Shown: positions 48,246 through 56,447 of the stretch, piece after piece
Position numbering within the stretch: position 1 is the first letter of the stretch
Layout: each line of letters opens with the position of its first letter
Assembly: GCA_963791945.1 (NCBI GenBank)
Contig: CAWBUD010000002.1
Location: 930,001 to 994,000, forward strand
Direction: 5' to 3'
DNA: 64,000 nt
From: PALSA-1003 sp963791945
GTDB taxonomy: Bacteria; Pseudomonadota; Gammaproteobacteria; Burkholderiales; Casimicrobiaceae
Program-made: the position numbers and the translations under genes
The notes under the pieces: model-generated
Databases searched by the model: none
Told to the model about the DNA's origin: nothing
Seen by the model: only the letters and a program-made list of their open reading frames with translations

Positions 48246-50963
48246 ATGAGGATCCAGCAGCTCTCCGTTGCCGACGCAATATCCAGCGTCAAGAGCACGC
48301 CCGACGGGCTTTCTGCAACGGAAGCCGAACGGCGTCTGCGTGAATTCGGACCCAACCGCATCGAGCGTGCCGCCGGCCAGCCGTTGCCGCTGCGCTTCGC
48401 CAAGGAATTCACGCATTTCTTTGCCCTGATCCTCTGGTTTGCCGTGGCTCTTGCATTCGTCGCGGAATGGAGGGCTCCTGGCCAGGGCATGGCGAAGATT
48501 GCCTACGCGATCGTCGGCGTGATAGTGGTCAGCGGTCTGTTCTCCTTCTGGCAGGAATTTCGGGTCGAACAAACGCTCGCCGCGCTGCGCAAACTGCTGC
48601 CGCCGCACGTGGAGGCGATGCGAGACTGTGTCGTGGCTCGGATAGCAGTGGAACACCTCGTACCGGGCGACATCATCCTGCTGGGGCAGGGCGACAACGT
48701 GCCGGCCGACTGCCGCCTGGTGGAGGCGTTCAGCGTCCGGGCCAACAACGCAACGGTGACCGGCGAAGCGCTGCCGCAGCCGCGCGACGCCGACCCTTGC
48801 CCGGAAGACAGCCCGCTCCACAGCAGGAACGTGCTGCTCGCAGGCACTTCGATGGTTTCCGGGCAGGCGAGGGCCGTGGTGTTTGCCACCGGCATGCAGA
48901 CGGAATTCGGCAGGATCGCGCATCTCGCGCAAGCGGGCTCAGAGGTTGCCTCGCCGCTGCGCCGCGAGCTCGGGCGGTTGAGCCGCTTGATCGCCGTTCT
49001 GGCGATTCTCATCGGGATCGCCTTTTTCGCCGTCGGGCAGGTGATCGGCGTTCCGTTCTGGCAGGACTTCGTGTTTGCAATCGGCATCATCGTGGCCATG
49101 GTGCCGGAGGGCCTGCTCCCGACACTGACCCTGGCGCTCGTGCTGGCCACGCAGCGTATGGCCAAACGCAACGTGCTGATCCGCTATCTGCCTGCGGTCG
49201 AAACTCTCGGCTCGACGACCGTGATATGCACCGACAAGACCGGCACGCTGACCCAGAATCGCATGAGCGTGAAGCAGCTTTTCCTCGATCTCCCGGTCGA
49301 TGCGCGTGCCGCTGCGCAAGGCGAATCGCCGGTAGCGGAGCGTTTCCGTCCCTTGTTTCAGGCTGCGCTCCACTGCCATGACGTGAGGCAGGGCGACGAA
49401 AGCGGCCGCTCAGCCCTCCTCGGCGACCCGATGGAGGTTGCGATCCTGTTGATGGCCCGGCAGGCACTGCACTCCGCAAAGCAATGCGCCAAGCTTCATG
49501 AGATTCCGTTCGATGCCGAGCGCATCCGTCTCACCACGGTACACGAAACGCCCGCTGGCGCAGCGCTTTACTGCAAGGGGGCGCCCGAGGTCGTCGTTCC
49601 GCTGTGCACGCGCACACTGGTGGAAGGTTCACCTCGCCCGCTCGATCATGAGCTTCGCAAGCAGTTGCGCGACGCCGGTGAGGCGATGGCCGAACGGGGA
49701 CTGCGCGTCATCGCATTTGCCTACCGGCCGCTGCCTGCGGATTGGCGCGACGGCGAGCTGGAACGGGAGCTGATTTTCGCGGGGTTCGCGGGACTTGAGG
49801 ATCCCCCGCGCGCCGAAGTGCCGGAGGCCATACGCAGGTGCCGCGAAGCGGGCATCCGGGTCATCATGGTCACAGGGGATCATCCACGGACTGCCGTTGC
49901 GATTGCCCGCCAGGTGGGCCTGGTCCAATCGCAACAGCCGGTGGTCGTCACGGGCGAAGATCTCCGCAAACTGTCCGACATCGAATTAAGGCTTGCCCTG
50001 GAGGCCCCGGAAATCGTCTTCGCACGGGTGGGGGCTGAGCAGAAGATGCGTATCGTCGAGGCGTTGAAGAACAAGGGACACGTGGTCGCCGTCACCGGCG
50101 ACGGCGTGAACGACGCGCCTGCCTTGAAGAGCGCCCATATCGGCATCGCGATGGGCATCGCGGGTAACGACGTCGCGAAGGAGGCTGCCGACATGGTGTT
50201 GTTGGATGACAATTTCGCCAGCATCGTGAGCGCCGTGGAGGAGGGGCGCGCGGTATTCGAGAACATCCGTAAGTTCCTGACGTACATCCTCGCGCACAAT
50301 GTACCGGAGCTCGTTCCCTATCTGGCCTTTTCGCTGTTTCCGATTCCTCTCGCGCTCACGCCGATCCAGATCCTGTCGATCGACATGGGCACCGACACGC
50401 TCACGGCCCTCGGCCTGGGCGTCGAGAAACCGTCGCCTCGGGTCATGCAGCGGCCGCCACGCGCGCGCGACGAGCGCCTGTTCGACTGGCGGCTTGCCTC
50501 GCGCGCGTACCTGTTTCTCGGCATGGTCGAAGCTGCGGCGGCGATGGCAGCGTTCTTTTTCGTGCTTCATCGGGGCGGCTGGACCTACGGGCAGGCGGTT
50601 GCTGCCGATGACGCCGTCTATCTGCAAGCGACCGCAGCGTGCCTGGTCGCCATCGTCGTAATGCAAATCGTCAACGTGTTCCTGTGCCGCAGCGCTACTC
50701 GATCGATCGTGGTGACGGGGCTCGCCGGCAATCCCTGGATCGCCTGGGGAATCGTCTTCGAAATCGTCGCTATCGCGCTGATCGTCTACACTCCTGCGGG
50801 GAATCTTCTCTTTGGAACGGCGCCGGTACCGGCGGAGGTATGGCTTTTCGTGCTGCCTTTCGCGCCAGCGCTGCTCGTGCTCGAGGAATTGCGCAAATGG
50901 CTGGCGCGCAGGCGGCTGCGCGACAGCAAGGCGCCGAACGGACCTGTACAAACGGATTCCTGA
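48246..50963 (+). CDS. P-type cation-transporting ATPase (P2 type)
   Basis: 905 residues, full length. N-terminal cation-ATPase domain: TPDGLSATEAERRLREFGPN. The actuator motif TVTGEALPQPRD replaces the usual TGES with TGEA. The M4 motif is VAMVPEGLLPTLTLALVLAT. The phosphorylated Asp330 lies in CTDKTGTLTQNRMSVK. Nucleotide-domain and hinge motifs are VIMVTGDHPRTAVAIARQVG and VTGDGVNDAPALKSAHIGIA. PEGL in M4 is typical of P2 pumps for Ca2+ or Na+/K+-type ions; ion identity is not decidable here. About ten membrane helices. It follows the ACP-GNAT gene by 157 bp on the same strand. Confidence 0.94.
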   Translation: MRIQQLSVADAISSVKSTPDGLSATEAERRLREFGPNRIERAAGQPLPLRFAKEFTHFFALILWFAVALAFVAEWRAPGQGMAKIAYAIVGVIVVSGLFSFWQEFRVEQTLAALRKLLPPHVEAMRDCVVARIAVEHLVPGDIILLGQGDNVPADCRLVEAFSVRANNATVTGEALPQPRDADPCPEDSPLHSRNVLLAGTSMVSGQARAVVFATGMQTEFGRIAHLAQAGSEVASPLRRELGRLSRLIAVLAILIGIAFFAVGQVIGVPFWQDFVFAIGIIVAMVPEGLLPTLTLALVLATQRMAKRNVLIRYLPAVETLGSTTVICTDKTGTLTQNRMSVKQLFLDLPVDARAAAQGESPVAERFRPLFQAALHCHDVRQGDESGRSALLGDPMEVAILLMARQALHSAKQCAKLHEIPFDAERIRLTTVHETPAGAALYCKGAPEVVVPLCTRTLVEGSPRPLDHELRKQLRDAGEAMAERGLRVIAFAYRPLPADWRDGELERELIFAGFAGLEDPPRAEVPEAIRRCREAGIRVIMVTGDHPRTAVAIARQVGLVQSQQPVVVTGEDLRKLSDIELRLALEAPEIVFARVGAEQKMRIVEALKNKGHVVAVTGDGVNDAPALKSAHIGIAMGIAGNDVAKEAADMVLLDDNFASIVSAVEEGRAVFENIRKFLTYILAHNVPELVPYLAFSLFPIPLALTPIQILSIDMGTDTLTALGLGVEKPSPRVMQRPPRARDERLFDWRLASRAYLFLGMVEAAAAMAAFFFVLHRGGWTYGQAVAADDAVYLQATAACLVAIVVMQIVNVFLCRSATRSIVVTGLAGNPWIAWGIVFEIVAIALIVYTPAGNLLFGTAPVPAEVWLFVLPFAPALLVLEELRKWLARRRLRDSKAPNGPVQTDS

Positions 50964-51044
50964 TATCGATCCGCACGAGCGACCGGCGGAGTCGCTGCGC
51001 TCCGTCTTGGCCGCGAACGCCGGCCGGGCATGGAGCGAATGAAC

Positions 51045-51239
51045 ATGGAACACCTCACGGAGATTTCCGTCCGCTCTCGCGAGCGCACGGAGTTCATCAA
51101 GCTGGACAAGGAGATAGCGAAGATCATCATAGACAGCGGCGTGACCAAGGGCGTGTGCCACGTCTACGTGCCGCACACGACCGCCGGCGTGACGATCAAC
51201 GAGGGTGCGGATCCTGCAGGTGTCAGGCGAGTAGGTTGA
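51045..51239 (+). pseudogene. truncated YjbQ family protein
   Basis: The ATG at 51045 starts EHLTEISVRSRERTEFIKLD and reaches the family signature GVCHVYVPHTTAGVTINEGA at about residue 40-58. It then ends after DPAGVRRVG at a TGA. YjbQ proteins are ~130-140 residues; the second half, with the HxEGNxxAH region, is missing, and the following 150 bp hold no trace of it. It is probably a deletion remnant. The family is linked to thiamine-phosphate synthesis side activity in E. coli, but its role is unsettled. Confidence 0.75.
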
Positions 51240-51396
51240 CTGGCGGAGCTCTTCGGCCGCGCCCCCGCGGTCGGAGTTTGCCGAAGATCAATGTCATCCG
51301 CGCCGCCGGGGCCTAACATGCAAACGTCGCCGGCACGAGCCTTCGTGCTCACGCGGGCGCCGAAAGTCCTCCCCGAGTGATAGCGGGAGATACGAC

Positions 51397-51594
51397 ATGC
51401 GACGCTTCACACCGGTCGAAATGCTGCTCTTCGTGTTCTGGGTCGGTTATGCGATTTTCGCCGCGTGCGTCCTGTACGAGGCCACGCCGCCGGAAAGCCG
51501 GGTGCTGCTGCTGATCCTCGGCGGCTATTCGGCGGCACTCGCACCGATGGTCGTCGCAGTCTTGTGGCAAGCTGCCCAGGATCGCTCCGCGTAG
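51397..51594 (+). CDS. small two-helix membrane protein (65 aa)
   Basis: The ATG at 51397 has GGGAG about 8 bp upstream. Two transmembrane segments are evident: VEMLLFVFWVGYAIFAACVL and VLLLILGGYSAALAPMVVAV, joined by a short polar loop (YEATPPESR). The end is WQAAQDRSA. No family recognised. It is the only gene between the YjbQ remnant and the convergent ABC permease. Confidence 0.7.
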   Translation: MRRFTPVEMLLFVFWVGYAIFAACVLYEATPPESRVLLLILGGYSAALAPMVVAVLWQAAQDRSA

Positions 51595-51617
51595 TAGAGA
51601 CAAGGCTTGATCCGGCG

Positions 51618-52463
51618 TCAGACCACGATGCGCGGATAGATCCATCCCGCGACGGCGACCAGCAGCGCCAGCGTGCCGACCAGAACGCCGATGTCGAGCC
51701 CGAGGCCCAGGCTCGTCGTGCCGCCGGCCAGCATCAGCGTGCGCAATCCGTCGACCTCGTAGGTAAGCGGGTTGACGTGGGCGATCACCTTAAGCCAGTC
51801 GGGCATGATCTCCGTCGGATAGATGGCGTTGCTCGCGAAGAATAGCGGCATCGTCAGCACCTGTCCGATGCCCATGAAGCGCTCCCGCGTCTTCACGATG
51901 CAGGCGATGATCAGCGAGAAAGTGGAAAATACGGCCGCGCCGAGCATGACGAGGAGCACGACCCCGCCCAGCGGTCCCGCGTGCCAGTCCATCTGCACGC
52001 CCAGCGCGAGTGCGAGCACGTAGACGATGATCGCCTGCGACAACGCCCGGGCTCCGGCCGACAGCGCCTTGCCCAGAACCAGCGCGGTCCGCGGCGTCGG
52101 GCTCACGAGAAACTTGTGCAGTATCCCGAGATCGCGCTCCCAGATGACCGATATACCGTAGAAGATCGCGACGAAGAGCACGCTCTGGGCAAGGATCCCA
52201 GGCGCAAGAAAATCGATATACCCGACACTGCCGGTCGGGATGGCGCGCACGTGCGCGAAGACCTCGCCGAAGACCAGCAGCCACAGCATGGGCTGAATCG
52301 CGCGCGTCAGGAGCTCGGTCGGATCGTGCCGGAGCTTGCGCACTTCCATGTCCGCCACGGCGAGCACCTTGCCGCAGTAGCGCAGGAGCGCGGTGGCGAA
52401 GCCGGGCGGCGCCGCGCTCTCAGCCGAGCCGGCGGACGTTGCGTCGGGTGTTGACGGTCTCAC
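51618..52463 (-). CDS. ABC-2 type permease (DrrB/NodJ-like)
   Basis: 281 residues from the GTG at 52463, chosen because GGAGG lies 5 bp upstream; the frame open to 52550 overlaps the ATPase gene. Six hydrophobic helices follow an N-terminal cytoplasmic part containing MEVRKLRHDPTELLTRAIQP. The family core is LAPGILAQSVLFVAIFYGIS, WERDLGILHKFLVSPTPRTA and a C-terminal NPLTYEVDGLRTLML. It pairs with the overlapping ATPase to form an exporter of drugs, polysaccharide or lipid. The start overlaps the ATPase end by 44 bp, so translation is coupled. Confidence 0.92.
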   Translation of the reverse strand: MRPSTPDATSAGSAESAAPPGFATALLRYCGKVLAVADMEVRKLRHDPTELLTRAIQPMLWLLVFGEVFAHVRAIPTGSVGYIDFLAPGILAQSVLFVAIFYGISVIWERDLGILHKFLVSPTPRTALVLGKALSAGARALSQAIIVYVLALALGVQMDWHAGPLGGVVLLVMLGAAVFSTFSLIIACIVKTRERFMGIGQVLTMPLFFASNAIYPTEIMPDWLKVIAHVNPLTYEVDGLRTLMLAGGTTSLGLGLDIGVLVGTLALLVAVAGWIYPRIVV

Positions 52464-53217
52464 GGTAGCCTCCGATGGTTTCGCCGCTGTCCTCGGTGTA
52501 GAAAGCGAATACCTCGTCCAGGCTCCCGCCGTGCTCGCCTGCGGCGGCACCTAGCTCGGAGAGTGTGCCGAGGGCGACGAGCTTCCCACGCCGCAGGATG
52601 GCAACGCGGTCGCAGAGCTTCTCGACTTCATCCATGTAATGCGAGGTGAGCACGATGGTCGTGCCGTATTGGCTTCGCAGCTGCTCGATGTGCGCCCAAA
52701 CGATTTCGCGCGCAACGGGATCGAGTCCGACGGTCGGTTCGTCGAGAAAAAGCAACTTCGGCCGGTGCAGCATCGACTGCGCGATCTCGAGACGGCGGAT
52801 CATGCCTCCCGAATAGGTGCTCACGAGCTTGTTGGCAGCGTCCGTAAGACCCATGAAGGCGAGCCCCTCGTCGATGCGCTGCCGGCGCAATGCCCTCGGG
52901 ATGTCGTAGAGCCGGGTGAAAACCTGCAGGTTCTCGCGGCCCGTAAGCTCGCCGTCAGCCGACAGCGCCTGCGGCACGTAGCCGATGATGCCGCGCACGC
53001 GAGCGGGCTCCCGTGCGATGTCGAAGCCGCCCACCGTCGCCTGTCCCGTGGTCGGCGGCAGCAGCGTCGTCAGCATCTTGATGAGCGTGGTCTTGCCGGC
53101 CCCGTTGCGACCCAGCAGGCCGAAGACCTCGCCCTCGCGTACGGCAAGGTCGAGACCGTCCACCGCGACGAGGTCGCCGAACATGCGGGTCAGCCCTCGC
53201 GTGGTCAGGATATCCAA
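52420..53217 (-). CDS. ABC transporter ATP-binding protein (DrrA-like)
   Basis: 265 residues if started at the TTG at 53217, which has AAGGA 7 bp upstream; the open frame reaches 53340 but its extra residues are not ABC-like. Walker A is GLLGRNGAGKTTLIKMLTTL, the signature STYSGGMIRRLEIAQSML, Walker B LLFLDEPTVGLDPVAREIVW and the H-loop VLTSHYMDEVEKL. The sequence belongs to the DrrA/CcmA-like exporter class. The FNR-type box at 53376 is 159 bp upstream of this start. Confidence 0.92.
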   Translation of the reverse strand: MDILTTRGLTRMFGDLVAVDGLDLAVREGEVFGLLGRNGAGKTTLIKMLTTLLPPTTGQATVGGFDIAREPARVRGIIGYVPQALSADGELTGRENLQVFTRLYDIPRALRRQRIDEGLAFMGLTDAANKLVSTYSGGMIRRLEIAQSMLHRPKLLFLDEPTVGLDPVAREIVWAHIEQLRSQYGTTIVLTSHYMDEVEKLCDRVAILRRGKLVALGTLSELGAAAGEHGGSLDEVFAFYTEDSGETIGGYRETVNTRRNVRRLG

Positions 53218-53375
53218 GTGAGTGGTGTTCCTTGTGTAGAGGTTCGACCCGGCGTGCAGCCAGGCGTTGCTCACGCCGGGAGTGGCAGACCGCTTAAGGA
53301 GACAGCCGGGGGCCTTGCCGATGGCCGCAAGATGCACCAAGCGCTGCGTTGGCGCAATCCGATCGCCGCCAGAGG

Positions 53376-53389
53376 TTGAGGCGGATCAA
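53376..53389. promoter_or_regulatory. FNR/ANR-type box between two divergent ABC transporter operons
   Basis: TTGAGGCGGATCAA matches the consensus at 9 of 10 positions. It lies 159 bp from the exporter ATPase start (53217) and 99 bp from the importer ATPase start (53488). Confidence 0.65.
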
Positions 53390-53487
53390 AGAGCTTCCGA
53401 CTCGCCGCTGCCACCATGGTGGTGGCGGGCCGCCGCGGAGACGAGGGAACGACGATCCGCCAGAGGTCTCGCCCGAGGAGGGCTTGG

Positions 53488-54576
53488 ATGAAAAAGGACT
53501 TCGAGGTACTCAGGCTCGACGGCGTTACGCGCCGCTTCGCCGATACCGGTCGCGCCGCGTTCAACGCCGTGTCCGGACTGACGCTCACCATCAAGCGCGG
53601 CGACTTCGTCGCCTTGCTGGGGCCATCCGGGTGCGGCAAGTCGACCGCGCTCAACCTGATCGCGGGCCTCCTCCCGCTCACCGAAGGCAGTATCTGGCTC
53701 GACGACGAACGCATCGACACGCTCCCTCCGGAAAAGCGCGGCTTCGGGATGGTGTTCCAGAACTACGCGCTCTTTCCGCACATGAGCGTGGCACGCAACA
53801 TCGACTTCGGGCTGCGAATGCGCCGAGTGCCGCCGGCCGAGATTGCGCGGCGGGTCGCGGACGTGGTGAAGCTCGTGCAACTGCACGGACAGGAGAACAA
53901 GCTTCCGGGCCAGCTCTCGGGCGGTCAGCAGCAGCGCGTGGCGATCGCCCGTGCGATCGTCATCGAGCCGCCGCTCGTGCTCATGGACGAGCCGCTTTCG
54001 AATCTGGACGCGAAGCTGCGGCTCGAGACGCGATCCGAGATCCGGCGCATCCACCGCGATCTCGCACGCACCACGATCTACGTCACCCACGACCAGGAAG
54101 AAGCGTTGTCGCTCGCCGACCGCATCCTGGTCATGATCGACGGCGTCGTGCAGCAGGTCGCCACGCCGGAGGAGGTATATGCGCAGCCGGCGAATCTCGC
54201 GGTCGCGAGCTTCATGGGCTATCGCAACCTGCTCGAGCTGGATGTCGAGCGCGCCGAAGGCGATCGGGTCACGCTCGCTGGGCCGGACGTTCGTCTCACC
54301 GGAACGCGCAAGCTCCCGCTCGTGAACGGGCGAGCGAGCGTGGCGATGCGTCCAGAGGAGATCGTCGTAGGCGACGGGCCCGAGGGCGCCAATACCATCG
54401 CCGTGCGCATCGACGGGGTCGAATACTGCGGCCGCGATTCGCTGCTCGACGTGACGACCGCGTCCGGCAACCATATGCACGTGCGGACAACGCGCCGTTA
54501 CGCGGCGGGTGACCGGGTCAACGTACACGTGCCCGTCGAGCGCGCGCTGATCTATCCGGTGGCGGCGAGCGCATGA
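53488..54576 (+). CDS. ABC importer ATP-binding protein (PotA/FbpC-like)
   Basis: 362 residues; the ATG at 53488 follows GAGGAGGG. Walker A is LLGPSGCGKSTALNLIAGLL, the signature PGQLSGGQQQRVAIARAIVI, Walker B VLMDEPLSNLDAKLRLETRS and the H-loop IYVTHDQEEALSLADRILV. The C-terminal ~110 residues form a TOBE regulatory domain (SVAMRPEEIVVGDGPEGANT), as in polyamine, iron and phosphonate importers. It heads a three-gene operon with two permeases. The FNR-type box lies 99 bp upstream. Confidence 0.92.
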   Translation: MKKDFEVLRLDGVTRRFADTGRAAFNAVSGLTLTIKRGDFVALLGPSGCGKSTALNLIAGLLPLTEGSIWLDDERIDTLPPEKRGFGMVFQNYALFPHMSVARNIDFGLRMRRVPPAEIARRVADVVKLVQLHGQENKLPGQLSGGQQQRVAIARAIVIEPPLVLMDEPLSNLDAKLRLETRSEIRRIHRDLARTTIYVTHDQEEALSLADRILVMIDGVVQQVATPEEVYAQPANLAVASFMGYRNLLELDVERAEGDRVTLAGPDVRLTGTRKLPLVNGRASVAMRPEEIVVGDGPEGANTIAVRIDGVEYCGRDSLLDVTTASGNHMHVRTTRRYAAGDRVNVHVPVERALIYPVAASA

Positions 54577-55445
54577 GCCGCCGCGCTGCGGCGCCTCCCG
54601 CGCCTCTCGACCGGACGCTCTTCTTGATCGCGCCGGCGACGCTGTTCATGGTGCTTATCTTCATTTATCCCTTCCTCTACGGTCTGATGCTGTCGTTCAC
54701 TCCGCAGAAGGGCGACTGGCTCGCGAACTACTTCACGTTCTTCACCACCGACAACCTCTGGCCGACGATCTGGACGACCTTGAAGCTCGCGTTGCCCGTG
54801 ACGGTGATCAACGTCGGGCTCGCGCTGCCGATCGCTTTCAAGATGCGGACGAAGACGCGCTACCAGCGCTGGCTCACCATGATCCTCGTTGTTCCCGTCA
54901 CGCTGGGCACGGTGCTGATCGCCGAAGGCATGCTGACCTACTTCGGACCGAAGGGCTGGCTCGCGCAGACCGTGCAATTTCTGCATCTGTACGAAGGACG
55001 CATTCACCTCACTCACAATTTCTGGGGCGTCCTGATCTCGCTGGTGATCTCGGGCTTCCCGTTCGCATTCCTGCTTATCCTTTCGTACATCACTGGGATC
55101 GATCCCGCGCTCGCCCGTGCGGCGGCCACGCTGGGCGCCAACCGTTCCGCCCAGTTCCGGCACATCTATCTGCCGCTGCTCGCGCCCGGTCTCGCGATGT
55201 GCTTCTGCCTCGCGTTCGTGCAGTCGTTCTCGGTGTTCCCTTCGGCGGTATTGCTGGGCGCGCCGGCCGGACCGACGCGCGTCATATCGATCGCCGCGTA
55301 CGAGGCGGCGTTCGAGCAGTACGACTATTCGCTCGCCTCGGCGATCGCGATGATCATGGGATTCGTGCAGCTGCTGATCATCGCGGCGGTGCTCGGCTTA
55401 CGCAACCTGTTCTACAGTGGTCCGGTGGTCGGGGGCAAGGGATGA
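54573..55445 (+). CDS. ABC importer permease 1 (PotB-like)
   Basis: 290 residues, overlapping the ATPase stop by 4 bases. About six membrane helices begin with LFLIAPATLFMVLIFIYPFL. The EAA loop is DPALARAAATLGANRSAQFR followed by HIYLPLLAPGLAMCF. This is the standard arrangement for the inner-membrane channel of the PotABC/AfuABC group. The substrate could be a polyamine, Fe3+ or a small organic anion; no solute receptor is encoded nearby to decide. Confidence 0.9.
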   Translation: MSRRAAAPPAPLDRTLFLIAPATLFMVLIFIYPFLYGLMLSFTPQKGDWLANYFTFFTTDNLWPTIWTTLKLALPVTVINVGLALPIAFKMRTKTRYQRWLTMILVVPVTLGTVLIAEGMLTYFGPKGWLAQTVQFLHLYEGRIHLTHNFWGVLISLVISGFPFAFLLILSYITGIDPALARAAATLGANRSAQFRHIYLPLLAPGLAMCFCLAFVQSFSVFPSAVLLGAPAGPTRVISIAAYEAAFEQYDYSLASAIAMIMGFVQLLIIAAVLGLRNLFYSGPVVGGKG

Positions 55446-56329
55446 GCACACTCGCGGCCCGCCATTTCGCCGAGCGTCCATCGGGGCACGCGATCGAGCG
55501 CCGCTGGCTCGAGCGTGTCTGGAGCGGCTTTCTGTGGGGCGTGGTGGCGCTGTTCCTGGTCAACATTGCAGCGATCATCGCTGCGGTGGCGACCAGCTCG
55601 TTCGCTCGCCGCTGGCTCGGTACATGGCTGCCGGAGGGATGGACCACGAGCTGGTATTTCGCCGCATGGAAGGAGTTTCAGCTCGGCTCGGTGCTTTGGG
55701 TCACGATGGAAGTTGTGGCCGCGGTCGTCGCCCTCGCGCTCATTATCGGCGTGCCGGCGGCGTATACGCTCGCGCGTCGCGATTTTCCCGGGAAGCGGCT
55801 CGTCATGCTGCTCTTCCTGCTCCCGCTGATGGTGCCACCGATCACCTACGGCATTCCGCTCGCCACCGTGCTCTATCGGCTGCGTCTCGCGGGGACGTTG
55901 AATGGCGTGATTCTCGCGAACCTGGTGCCGGCCGCCCCGTTCGTCATCCTCGTGATGACCCCGTTCATCGAGCAGATCGATCGCAACGTCGAAGCCGCTG
56001 CGCGCGTATTCGGCGCCGGCACACTGCGGATGTTCTGGCACGTACTCGTGCCGCTGCTCGCGCCCGGCATTCTGGCCGCGTCGCTGCTGGTGCTGGTGCG
56101 CACGATCGCGCTCTTCGAGCTCACCTTCCTCACCGCCGGACCGGACTCGCAGACCCTGGTGGTGGCGCTCTACTATGCGGTGTTCGCTGCCGGCGTGCGC
56201 GCGCCGCAGTCGGTCGACGCGATGGCGATGATCTACATGACCGTGACGCTCGTGTGGCTGCTGATCGCGATGCGCTTCGTCGATCCGACACAGCTCGTCT
56301 CGCGCGTCAAGGAACATCCGCAGCGATGA
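55442..56329 (+). CDS. ABC importer permease 2 (PotC-like)
   Basis: 295 residues, ATG overlapping the stop of permease 1 by 4 bases. Hydrophobic helices begin at GVVALFLVNIAAIIAAVATS. The EAA loop reads NVEAAARVFGAGTLRMFWHV followed by LVPLLAPGILAASLLVLVRT. It forms the second half of the channel with permease 1. The periplasmic binding-protein gene that normally completes such an operon is missing; the next gene encodes a DUF3300 protein on its own ribosome site. Confidence 0.9.
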   Translation: MSTLAARHFAERPSGHAIERRWLERVWSGFLWGVVALFLVNIAAIIAAVATSSFARRWLGTWLPEGWTTSWYFAAWKEFQLGSVLWVTMEVVAAVVALALIIGVPAAYTLARRDFPGKRLVMLLFLLPLMVPPITYGIPLATVLYRLRLAGTLNGVILANLVPAAPFVILVMTPFIEQIDRNVEAAARVFGAGTLRMFWHVLVPLLAPGILAASLLVLVRTIALFELTFLTAGPDSQTLVVALYYAVFAAGVRAPQSVDAMAMIYMTVTLVWLLIAMRFVDPTQLVSRVKEHPQR

Positions 56330-56447
56330 ACTCGCACGCGGGGACCGCGGTCGAAGTGCGTTGGGAAGCGACGATGCTTGGCGGGCGCAATAATCGGGGC
56401 GTAGAGGGTGTTCGCCGTGTAGGGGTAGGGGTTATCCCGACTGACCC

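Noticed and set aside
51604..51617. additional FNR box TTGATCCGGCGTCA
   Set aside because: The right arm is incomplete and spacing is off by one; it also lies between two convergent gene ends.
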